Program-made: the position numbers and the translations under genes
Notes under the pieces: model-generated
Seen by the model: only the letters and a program-made list of their open reading frames with translations
Databases searched by the model: none
Told to the model about the DNA's origin: nothing
Shown: positions 54,775 to 63,733 of the stretch, piece after piece
Layout of the letters: each line of letters opens with the position of its first letter
Position numbering within the stretch: the stretch's first letter is position 1
Origin: Rotaria socialis
Taxonomy: Eukaryota; Rotifera; Eurotatoria; Philodinida; Philodinidae
Reading direction: 5' to 3'
Length of the DNA stretch: 64,000 nt
Assembly: GCA_905331475.1 (NCBI GenBank)
Contig: CAJNYU010001035.1
Span: 178,208 to 242,207 of the forward strand

Positions 54775-54927
54775 TAGCATAATTTTTTCAAATAATTTTG
54801 AATGTGTTGCTAAAATTGAAATTGACCGAGTCTGGTCACAACGTGGTATTCCTGCTTTTAATTTATTCAGTGTAACTACTTTACTAATTTCCACATATCG
54901 GGATATTTGTGTTCGTTTAGCCAAGTA

Positions 54928-55230
54928 TTACCCAGGTCGAACATTCCGGCCACCAAATCCCGTAGGATACTCCATGGAATATGCGGGACAGTCACCATAT
55001 CCTGCAGGAAACCGCAAGAAATCGCTGGAACATGGAAGCAGTATTCCGGTCAAAAATACGGCCGGACTTTCCCGGCGAATTTTTGCCAAGTTTCGGTACT
55101 TTCCGGCAGGAACTGATCAGAAATCACCGGAAAAAATTCGAAAATTTTCCAACCGGAATACTGCTTCCACAAAATGAACGAAATTACCCGTAACTGATTG
55201 TTTCCAGGCCGGACTGTTCGACCTGGGTAA
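54928..55230. mobile_element. 303-bp MITE-like element with 16-bp inverted ends
   Basis: Perfect terminal inverted repeats TTACCCAGGTCGAACA at both ends, with the match continuing to CCGGCC after one mismatch. It is more GC-rich than its surroundings. Inside there is a second perfect inverted pair of 17 bp (GGAAGCAGTATTCCGGT and its inverse, about 55034-55050 and 55153-55169). It is inserted in the LINE, splitting coding sequence that reads on from one side to the other. No coding capacity of its own. Confidence 0.8.
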
Positions 55231-55608
55231 GACAATTTACTAAAAAACTCATATAACCAGGTGGAATTCTTTTGATTATAAAGTTAGACACTGCATCGAA
55301 ACCAGATGATTTTTTCGGTTTCAAGTTTAAAATGTGCTTTTTTCATTTCTGTAAAATTCGTCATTTCAATCTTTTCATTTAGTATCGGAAGTTTATTCAT
55401 CAATTCTAGATACGCTGTTTCAATTTGATTTTCATGAGGATCTGATATATCCGCATTTTGTGCTTTAAACTGCCCCGAATAATACCGATAAAGTTTATCA
55501 CTAATTTCGTTTTCTTTTGTCAATATTGTTTTACCGGTATCTGATTTCGACTAGGGTAGTGATTTATGTTTATATATCCGGGAGAAATATAACCAAAAAC
55601 CTATATCT

Positions 55609-55703
55609 GTGTTGTCATGTGTTTCTTGAATTTCAGGCAGAAATGCCTGCCATTTACTCGATTTATATTTTGCAATTTATATCTTTACTTCACATGACAA
55701 CAC
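55609..55703. repeat. Foldback with 13-bp inverted arms
   Basis: GTGTTGTCATGTG (55609-55621) and its exact inverse (55691-55703). Nested inside is a smaller hairpin, CAGGCA-GAAA-TGCCTG. It sits between two LINE coding blocks and probably belongs to a short inserted element of about 180 bp (55524-55705), whose ends I cannot fix. Confidence 0.6.
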
Positions 55704-56735
55704 ACGTAATAATACTCTTGTCTCTTCATTTGTATTAAATATTGTTTTCTCACGATAATATTTATTTCTTATTCTTTTTACTTCTTTCAGTTTCTGAATA
55801 AGATAAGGCAGTAGTGATGAACGGACTTTTTCTTTTTCTTTCCATTGTGTAAGTCTGACTTTTAGAGCAGCAAGAAAACGTACATAATTCATATACCACT
55901 CATCAACTGGCATGCCTCTATTTTGCTCATTTGTCCAAAACTCCTGTAACAGCGTAAGAATGACTTCATACGCCTTCCAATTCACATGTGGGAACATTTT
56001 ATTCTTTTCAAAACCCACATTCTTAAATGTTATCAACAGTGGCCAGTGATCACTGGTATCAATGTTCAGCGCCTCTTCTCTTACCTCATCTATATTTGTA
56101 AATGATAGATCAATGTTTCTATTCGAACATTTTTAAGCATGCAGTGTCGGTGGAATATAACCAAGATTATTCTTTTCCACCCACACTCTTCAAGTGTCTA
56201 CCTCTTTTATGGATGCATTGAAATCACTAGTGATAATTGTGTTTTCAATGATATATGATTCTAAATCATCTAACATCATGATCTGACCTGCTTTCCAGTA
56301 AAAAGCGATTACTCTTATTGTTCCGAAAAAAAATTAACATCAATAATAACAGCATTTTCAACATTAACTTCTATTCTCGTACCTTTTAAATGTTTTCCTA
56401 CACTGTTATTTGTACCATGTTGATGAAAAATATTGAAACGAGACACTCAAGATGTATTCCACAGACTTCAGTAAAAACGCAAATGGAGGCCTCTACTGTA
56501 TAAACAATGTCAATTACCTCAAGGCGTCTGGACCCCATCCTTGCACGTTACACCAGAGGATATTTAATGGAGTTCGTTCTATTTGAATTTCTTTAGGTGA
56601 AATATTTTCCCATTATAAGAGAATATTTTTTAGAGTACCTGATGTAAACCATTCTACAAGGATTTTTTCCACTAGTTTTTGACCTTTTCCTGGAATCCCC
56701 ATTGACAAAAGTCTTTCATCGCAGTCTCTCTAGGA

Positions 56736-58517
56736 TTAAGTGTTTGAAAGGGAGAAAACGAATTCGCTTCTACTCTTAAATCTGAAAGTCTGATACTCAT
56801 CCATTTTGCTCATGTTTTGATCAAGTCCATTGTTCGTAGTGATATTAGACGATTTTGAAGGTTGCTGAGATGGCGAGAGCTGTGGTGGTGGAGATGTACT
56901 GCGTTTACGTCGAGCTGAATAGTTCGATTTTAGATCACGCAATAATAAATCCACACTACTTAATAGCTTTTGCAATTGTGAATGCTTATCACCTAGTCCA
57001 ACAACATTGTAAGTCATCACGGGCCAAATAAAGTCACAAACGATTGATACACATATAGGTAATAATTTCTCCAGTGTTAATTGATGAAGTTCCGTATCCA
57101 GAGCAGATGGATTGACCTTATTGTTAATACGATCTAATTTTTCATCATTACGATGTGTATTCTCCTTCATATCTAAGATATTTTGGTTTATCGATACCAA
57201 CATTTTTGTTACATCTTCACTTCCATTCATATTAGTTGCTGTTGCTTGTTGTACTGAAGCCAGTTTTCATGGTGTAGCACCAGGCATATACTGTGGTAAT
57301 AATGGAAATTCATTTTACTTCGTTTGAAACTCCATCGATTGGGTGCGGTCTTGAGGTATTAATCGGTGTAATTTTCCTGACGATATTGCATTGTTGACTT
57401 GAGCTTTTAATTCTGATCGATATTTTACCACTTTATCGCATTCACTAGATAATGATTGATGATCATCATTGCATTGGGCACAGCGAGTCCTATTCAAACA
57501 GATGTGCGTTTGACCATTGATAAGATTTCCTAGTTCACATTTATCTCTCATGTGACCTAAACACCAGCAACGAGTACAAAATGTCATACGATTCCCGGCC
57601 AGGAATTGAGTAATGGTACAGAGAGTATTTCCAATCGACATTCGACCTAATTTTATCGTACAATTATATTCGCGTAAATCTTTAACAACAAATTGGAAAT
57701 CATTTGTTCTTCGTCGAAAGTGATATTGAATGCGTTTAACATTTTCAGCTGATTGAAGATTTCGTTCAATTTCTTCTTTGACATATTCTTCATTGTACTG
57801 GAGAGGTACGTAATGTACTACAAGAGCGAATGCATTAGGAATAAATTTTGGTTTTATGACAGTGATGTTGATATTATTGATTTGTGACGGTCATTTATCC
57901 GTAGATATTAATGCTGCATACGATTCTTTGTTGTTGACCCCTAATTTTAATTTAATACCTGAATGATCTACGAGAGAGAAAATGATTGAGATTCCTTGTT
58001 GTTTGAAATGATCTTCAAAAATACTTGCTGCTGATATATCGGGTGAATGGTTCTTCGAGTTCACATCTAGATCATATTTAATTAAAAAACACGGATGGTT
58101 GTTTGAAACAGCTCGTTTCAGCTCCTCAAATGGGAGACGACCTTGTTGATGTTCTGATGTGTGCGGTTGGTGTTGATCTAGCACAGGATTATTATTCAAT
58201 GGAAGTAACGCCTTTGAAGCTATTGATACATTCATTAGACCATATTCTTGTTGTTTTCTGTTCGATAGAATGCGATTTTGTTTTGATATTTGTGCATCAT
58301 TGCTATCACTTGAATCAAGATTTCGTTCAAGTGTTTGTGGTGTTGAAACTTCGATTGGAGAATTGAGTTGTTGCAGATGTGGAACTTCGGTAAGATGATA
58401 ATGAGTACCTAGTGCTATATTGGGATTTTGTCAGGTGTATGCGATCATTTCTTCCAAATTGTAAGTAGCTGCTGTGTTAATACTTTTCACATTCGTTTGA
58501 TTCTTAGTTTGTTCCAT
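56736..58517 (-). pseudogene. LINE ORF1 (gag-like, zinc knuckle), four in-frame stops
   Basis: ATG at 58515-58517 (MEQTKNQTN) opens a frame that stays in register down to the stop at 56736-56738, about 593 codons. It is interrupted by four nonsense codons and, as far as I can read, no frameshift. Recognisable parts are an RNA-binding-like region (HYVPLQYNEEYVKEEIERN), a CCHC-type zinc knuckle (CTRCWCLGHMRDKC), a second Cys-rich motif (CLNRTRCAQCNDDHQ) and a Ser/Pro-rich C-terminus (RKRSTSPPPQLSPSQQPS). This is the usual layout of jockey/I-type ORF1 proteins, which bind the element's RNA. Confidence 0.8.
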
Positions 58518-58610
58518 TGCGTTGATAACTGAAGTATTTAGTTGCAGAATTGATGATTGACCTTTTTTTTTATTAGAGCGGTAGTTACTGTTGATTCCTC
58601 TCATCATTCT

Positions 58611-59700
58611 AGCACGAAGAGGAGGATGACGTTAAAAAAATGGGGATGTAGACACGCGCTTGTGCACCTGCTCTCGAGAGAGAATAGGAACAAATTATTT
58701 CATAGTGTTTGCTATTCTATGACGGCGATAATGTTTCTTTGAAAAATGAGACAAAATAACCACGTATCAAGGTCCATTCCCAAGTGAAAACTAAGTTGTA
58801 GCTGAAGTGAATGTTAGTAAGGAAAAATAAAAATTGCTTGTAACAGATAAATATTCTTGGTCAGATTTCGGATTTGACGGTGTTAAAAGATCGAAAAAAA
58901 TACTAAAGAATCTAATTCGATCTCCATGTTATATTGAAGAAGTCCATCTCAACTCCCGTTTCTTTTTTGCAGAAACTGAAAGTTTTAAGTAGAATAAGAA
59001 AAAAAAGACATCTTTCCTTTTTTATTTTTTTCTGATTGAAAAGTAGCGTGGCGATAAATAGAAGCACCTTTTATTTTTTTATCTCTGGCAGCAGTAATGA
59101 GTCATAATCTTCAATCATTTTCTACTTTTAGTCGACGGTCGTTGCAATGTGACTGTTAGTGATCGATCAAGAATAGTAATCGGAGGAATTTTGTAATTCT
59201 CGATACATCTTCAGTTTTAAAATTTGATAGACAGTCATTTTATTCTTCAGTAATTTCTATCAGAATGTTGTTTTGCTCATTTGCCGTAACTTTAAGCTAA
59301 AATTAAATAACGATGACAATAGCGATCGGTTAAGTGCATGAATGTTAAAAAGGCTTTTATATAACTATACATTAATATTTATCAACACGATGATGTAGCA
59401 TTTTAACTAGAGTAAACTCCGTTGTACTCAAGCCTATCTTTGTATAAATGCAGATTTCGATAGTAATCATGCTTAGCCATGAACTAAAATCAAAACTGGT
59501 TTTGAAGTTTTGGTTTTAGTTTGAAAATATAATATTTTTCGACGAATTTCAAAATGAAAACGAAAACGAAAGCTTCAAAACCAAAAATATTAGATTCGTT
59601 GCATGTCTGACTACTCTTCATTGACAGTACCTACTATATAACTATAAATTCAGTTGTGTTTTGGAAAGGGTGTGCAATGAAGCTCGTTTTCGACATTTCA
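58611..59700. other. Region upstream of the LINE, no gene seen
   Basis: AT-rich with no coding signal. Around 59489-59590 there are repeats of AAACCAAAA-type words in both orientations, forming a weak foldback. Confidence 0.45.
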
Positions 59701-59719
59701 TGAGTTCACTCATACCTCC

Positions 59720-60040
59720 ATGAAACGCGTTTTATCTACTTCGTCGATTTAACTGTGTTTATTGGATAGCAAATGAATTGCGTTTCAATTGTGGTACAAG
59801 CTCTAACGCAAGAAGAGACACAGACTGCGTTCACACGCGTTTTAAAATAGGCACTTAAACGCGTTTGTATACGTTTGCTCTGATTAACGCTAATAAACTG
59901 GTCGAAATTCTTTAAACGCGTTTAAAAAGATAATTACAAACGCCTTTATCTGCGTTTTCATCATAACTCGATACCGAAACGCATCAGGATGCCAACATTT
60001 GCAACATAAACGTATCTAACTGCGTCTAAAATGTGTTTCG
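59720..60040. repeat. Cluster of AAACGCGTTT palindromes (western part)
   Basis: Four ACGCGT sites, mostly within AAACGCGTTT, plus decayed forms (AAACGCC, TGCGTTTT) occur within about 300 bp. ACGCGT is very rare in the rest of the window. A second group lies at about 61058-61110. Confidence 0.6.
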
Positions 60041-60115
60041 AGATTACATGGGGCTATAAAGCGACTGAAATATGATTTTGGTTCGTATGATATCGATGTA
60101 ACTAGGCTTTGATTG

Positions 60116-60253
60116 CAGAAGAAACTCGAGTTACAGAAGAAACTTGAATTACAGAAGAAACTTGAATTACAGAAGAAACTCGAATTACATGAGAAACTCG
60201 AATTACAGGAGAAACTCGAATTACAGGAGAAACTCGAATTACAGAAGAAACTT
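60116..60253 (+). repeat. 18-bp minisatellite, about 7.7 copies
   Basis: The unit CAGAAGAAACTCGAATTA is repeated with exact 18-bp spacing and few substitutions. Read on the plus strand it encodes (QKKLEL)n, an alpha-helical, charge-patterned repeat. No start codon or flanking coding sequence supports a gene here. Confidence 0.85.
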
Positions 60254-60432
60254 TCTTTCATTTATCAATGTCATTGAGTTGAAGGATGTTGAATTCATAG
60301 CCATAAAAATTCAATAAATCAGAAAATAAAACGCAAACATTTTTAAGTTTAATTCTTCTCAATTCATATTTGATGCATTCAATTTTTCTAAAATATTAAA
60401 TCCAATTTAGATCCGATTAAATTTGTTTTAAT

Positions 60433-60571
60433 GGGGTGTCCCTAATCCACTCTCCCGCGACGATTCCCCGCAAAATAACGAAATCCCTGGCGAGCCCCAG
60501 TCGTGAGTACCCGGGGATTTGTCAGGGGACTCCCTGTGGATTCTTCGAAGGAGAGTTGACTAGAGTGTACT
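60433..60571. other. GC-rich island, possible small mobile element
   Basis: A roughly 140-bp stretch far richer in G and C than its flanks. It begins near GGGGTGTCCC/CCACTCTCCC and ends GGAGAGTTGACTAGAGTG, with CACTCTCC/GGAGAG and AATCCC/GGGATT words in opposite orientation. This suggests a short foldback element, but no clean terminal repeats or target duplication was found. Confidence 0.4.
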
Positions 60572-61950
60572 CAAATTTTAATTTCAAAGAAGGTAAAAAT
60601 AAAGTAAATCAAGAGGAATATGACAACAATAATTGGATTTAAGTACCAAGGAAGTGATAATTTTTAATTTATCGATATGAGACACCGAAAATCTATTTCA
60701 ATAACAAGTTTATGCGAGAGTCGGAATAACGAGACAATAAATAGAGATATCATTTGACTATTTTAGTTGAACGGTTTGTGTGCATGTCTTTTAGAATTTT
60801 GTTCTCGTGTTCGAATCCATCTCTTAACTTTATCGAAGTTTATGTAAATTATAGTTCTAGAGTTCTATGAATCAATGCAAACGAGTGTATGGATCGTATA
60901 TACAACTCAACTTCTATGAAGTACTTGATGGGTTTCAATTTTTTTTCATCCAAAATATACGATACCACAGTTTCGGAAACAGTACAAAACGCTGTCAAGA
61001 AATGATCGTTTCGCAACGTTTGCTTTGGCAGATGTGAAATGCGTTAAACGGGCCAGCATTAACGCGTTTCGCGGCTATGGGAAAACGCGTTCTCAGAACG
61101 CGTTTTTTTCGAAGAAATTTACGTCATGGCTATTCTACGGTCTCGAGAAAAGGGTTTATTACTTTCTTGAAAGGGTATTTTATTCTACAGCGAGGGATTT
61201 ATTGTTCTACTCCATCATCAAAAGGATTTTTATTCTTCGTTCAAAGGATTACACTTTTCCAGCTGATATATATGTATATATATCATGAAAATTTCTCACA
61301 AGGCACTTCAAACAATTTAATATAACAAGGTAACGCGACGTTAGCGTCGCCAACCCTCTACTGAAAGGATTTAGTCATGTAGAACATAGTTATCCAAAAC
61401 TATCTAGCTGAGAGACTTCACATTTTATAGCTTTGAAATGATTTTCATGGAAAACACGATTGATAGCCGAGCATAAATAGAAAACTTGCTTGGCAGTATC
61501 GCGAAGAAAACGGCATTTAATTATTACTTACTAATACATTATGGCGATAGTGAATTTAAGTACATCAGATCTGCTACAGCTCAAGCTATGTTCCCAAAAA
61601 CATTCGATCAGCCTGATAGCAGAGTGAAGCAAAAGATCCATTCAGGAGAGCTATAATCGACATACTCCATTTTAGTAAAGTTATAACTCAAATTGGTCTA
61701 TGAACTAGATATTTAACATGAATCTGCACGAGTAAATCATCGATCAAATCAAACTGACTTTTTCTAACTCTATTTCGGTTAGCTTTATCCTCATTTTTGC
61801 TCAAATCCATCTGGGGTCATTTTGCTTCGGCGCGTTTTCTGTCTAGAATGCATATATTCATTCCTGGGTGCACGTTCACAGATAGATAAATCTAAGATTT
61901 ACATCTTTTGATTCAAATCCACTCGCAATCAGGAAAAACTAAACTGATTA
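60572..61950. other. No supported gene; palindromes and hairpins
   Basis: Contains the second ACGCGT group (about 61058-61110) and a compact hairpin at 61335-61350, GCGACG-TTAG-CGTCGC, with further complementarity outside (GGT/ACC). Open frames here follow the repeats and are not supported as genes. Confidence 0.45.
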
Positions 61951-61952
61951 AG

Positions 61953-62123
61953 ATGAATATGACAAATATAAATTTCAAATATTTCACACGACTTGAACAA
62001 TTATTTCACGACCTGTCTGCGGAAGAACTGCAAGATATCTCCTATTTCGAAAATTGTTTCAACTTTTCTGATGGAGACAACGTGTATCTATTCAATAATT
62101 CTGCAAGGTCTGCAGTCTTATAA
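61953..62123 (+). CDS. Possible small ORF or gene fragment, 56 aa
   Basis: The frame from ATG at 61953 reads MNMTNINFKYFTRLEQLFHD, then LSAEELQDISYFENCF, then a short polar tail. The composition looks more protein-like than other frames nearby, with an amphipathic helix. I do not recognise a family. A GT follows an AG near the end, so it might be a stranded exon. Given its transposon-rich neighbourhood it may well be non-coding. Confidence 0.22.
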   Translation: MNMTNINFKYFTRLEQLFHDLSAEELQDISYFENCFNFSDGDNVYLFNNSARSAVL

Positions 62124-62140
62124 TCATAACAGATTTTTAA

Positions 62141-62200
62141 CTGAGCGGCTAGTCACTTGTTGGCGCCCCTCTGAGGCGCAACTCACGACCAGCCGTCTGC
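62141..62200. repeat. Imperfect palindromic motif, copy 1
   Basis: A stem of about 22 bp (CGGCT-aGTC-...-GCGCC with GGCGC-...-GACC-AGCCG) closes a CCTCTGA loop. A related copy lies at 62690-62752. Confidence 0.55.
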
Positions 62201-62689
62201 ACTAGTTTTGTTGTATATATGCGGTGAGCGTGATCCTTTTAAACACTGCATGATTGATTGACAGCTTCGCCTCATTATATAATTATTAGATGAAAACAAA
62301 GAGAATTTTCAGGAAACCCGAAAACAACTGTTATGGGACTAATTTAATTCAGTTTCATCTACATATGAAAAAAATTACTCACATTTTTGAGAAGAATACG
62401 ACAAGATTCCTGAGTATTTAGGCAGTTTGCGAACGTTCGTAGCTGCGCTAATCTAGAATTATACGTGTTAAGTTTGAATAAATTCTTCGTGCTATAATAA
62501 AAGTTGACTTATCAAGTATAAACTGAAGACTTCGAAAAAAGCCTTCAACGACTTAGTGTTTATACACAAAATACAGATATGTAGTTATGTTCAACTGTTT
62601 GTTGAAAAGGACCTTAGTGCGGCATTCTCCAAAACCATGTTTGTTTAAATAATAAAATTTTCGTACACAATGAAACAAGGATATATCCA

Positions 62690-62752
62690 GGTAAGCAGAT
62701 AGTCGCTCGTCAGGCGCCCCTCTCGGACACCAATCACGAATAGCCGTTGGCA
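62690..62752. repeat. Imperfect palindromic motif, copy 2
   Basis: Shares TAGTC-CT-GT, GGCGCCCCTCT and TCACGA..AGCCGT in the same order and spacing as the copy at 62141-62200. The stem is weaker. Confidence 0.55.
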
Positions 62753-63457
62753 ACTTAAGAATCAATTCCACCACAAGATGCATATAGCCTATTCGTAATA
62801 AAATCCAATATAAGCATACGATATATACGTATATACCACTATCAACATCATCGAATGGTACCCTTTAAAAGTTTGCCGACAAAGAATTCCTATCACGAAA
62901 ATACGATGATCTAAACAGCTCCTAATACATTTAAACTGGCTTGAACTATGAAAGATTATTAAGCATTTAATATTCGATTCAGCGACAGCCGCTACCCTAT
63001 TTGAATCAACTTTATTTATTTGTTTAGGATCATACCCACTAATAACGTCGTTGTGGTACTCCTAAACGCTTTCGAAATACCACTCACTCGTCAGTTGCTG
63101 GTCACTTGTTTTTACTTTTTCAAAACGTTCATGTGTTCATTCTGTGCAATAGACCTCTGTGCAACCCTCTTTGTTTATCAAAACGATGACAAAATGTTTT
63201 TGAAAAACTACACTTAAAATCGAATGACTCCGCCTCAAAAAATTTGTGTCAAACTTAAAACGAAGTCATTTTTTTCCTAAAAAGCTCTCGTTTTCTCCCT
63301 AAAAAAGGTAGAAAGCGAAACTTCAAAAATCTCACCTCCGATTCGACTCTCTCGAGCGTGGTAGCATCTGATCAAACTTTACAAGGAAAATTATTTTTCG
63401 AAAAAATACTTTTTTTAATTAAAAAGTTGAGGATAATAAATTCTGAAAATCGGACTC
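62753..63457. other. No supported gene
   Basis: Mixed AT-rich sequence. The 65-codon frame near 63020 has no recognisable feature. Confidence 0.45.
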
Positions 63458-63489
63458 TTAGCGTTAGTGGTGGATCACACTAACGCTAA
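63458..63489. repeat. Perfect 12-bp-arm hairpin just upstream of tRNA-like sequence
   Basis: TTAGCGTTAGTG, an eight-base loop, then the exact inverse CACTAACGCTAA. It ends 14 bp before the tRNA-like sequence. Confidence 0.75.
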
Positions 63490-63503
63490 ACGAAGATTAA
63501 TAC

Positions 63504-63575
63504 GTTCTTCTAGTCGAACTGGTAGGACATCTGCCCGAATAGCAGAAGGTATGGGTTCGATCCCCATGAAGGTCA
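63504..63575 (+). tRNA. tRNA-like sequence, GAA (Phe-type) triplet, possibly SINE head
   Basis: A 72-nt cloverleaf can be drawn. The acceptor GTTCTTC/GAAGGTC has one mismatch and one wobble. The D-arm follows an A-box (TAGTCGAACTGG). The anticodon stem TCTGC/GCAGA closes the 7-nt loop CCGAATA, with GAA at 63537-63539. The T-stem is ATGGG/CCCAT with a canonical TTCGATC loop and B-box GGTTCGATCCC. The discriminator is A. Two loop positions are wrong for a working tRNA: C instead of T before the triplet, and T instead of a purine after it. It is therefore probably a pseudogene or the head of a tRNA-derived SINE. No T-run terminator is immediately downstream (ATATTTTCC follows). Confidence 0.45.
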
Positions 63576-63618
63576 TATTTTCCTTCGTTCTATCAGATAA
63601 CATCAGTGACACTGCTTG

Positions 63619-63682
63619 TCTCTTTCGTTCTTTATATATCTCTCTTTCGTTCTTTATATATCTCTCTTTCATTCCTTATATC
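63619..63682. repeat. 22-bp pyrimidine-rich tandem repeat, three copies
   Basis: The unit TCTCTTTCGTTCTTTATATATC occurs twice almost exactly and once diverged. Confidence 0.8.
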
Positions 63683-63733
63683 TTCCTTTCATTCTATACA
63701 TATTAGAGCCAACACTGGCGCCAGATTAGAGTT

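Larger units (their letters stand above)
53340..56735 (-). pseudogene. LINE ORF2: endonuclease and reverse transcriptase, broken
   Basis: The endonuclease begins near 56560 (LNILWCNVQGWGPDALR) and keeps FTEVCG, TSDFNASIKEVDT, SNRNIDLSFTN and the terminal SDHWPL, with stops and at least one frameshift between. The connecting region (about 56036-55284) includes EVILTLLQEFWTNEQ and DKLYRYYSGQFKAQNAD. The RT palm is the long frame at 54457-53624, with VDYQKVYDKVWH (motif A, first Asp kept), GLPQGSSLSPYLF (motif B) and HIFADYLNVLI. In that last motif the expected second Asp of the A-D-D pair is Tyr, so catalysis is lost. The 3' end encodes LIHRCPFARATDLLQI and a basic tail. The protein cannot be produced intact. 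Confidence 0.85.
53240..58610 (-). mobile_element. Decayed LINE (APE endonuclease/RT type) with nested insertions
   Basis: A non-LTR retrotransposon on the minus strand. A gag-like ORF1 (58517-56736) is followed at once by an ORF2 with endonuclease and reverse transcriptase remnants (about 56735-53340). The RT segment resembles the jockey/CR1-like group (DYQKVYDKVWHKGLVVKLNRMGIP). Two short elements (54511-54774 and 54928-55230), and possibly a third (about 55524-55705), interrupt ORF2. Nonsense codons, frameshifts and a broken RT active site show that it is dead. Ends are approximate; no target duplication was identified. Confidence 0.85.

Noticed and set aside
54548-55177. 209-codon plus-strand open frame
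   Set aside because: It runs through two palindromic elements on the strand opposite the LINE. Its protein mirrors the inverted repeats and has no family features.
60764-60830. A-box and B-box-like words (TAGTTGAACGG, GTTCGAATCC)
   Set aside because: Spacing is right, but neither the T-stem nor the anticodon stem pairs. At best it is a very decayed tRNA-derived repeat.
63467-63706. 79-codon plus-strand frame with RTGRTSARIAEGMGSIP-like text
   Set aside because: This is simply the translation of the tRNA-like sequence and the pyrimidine repeat after it.
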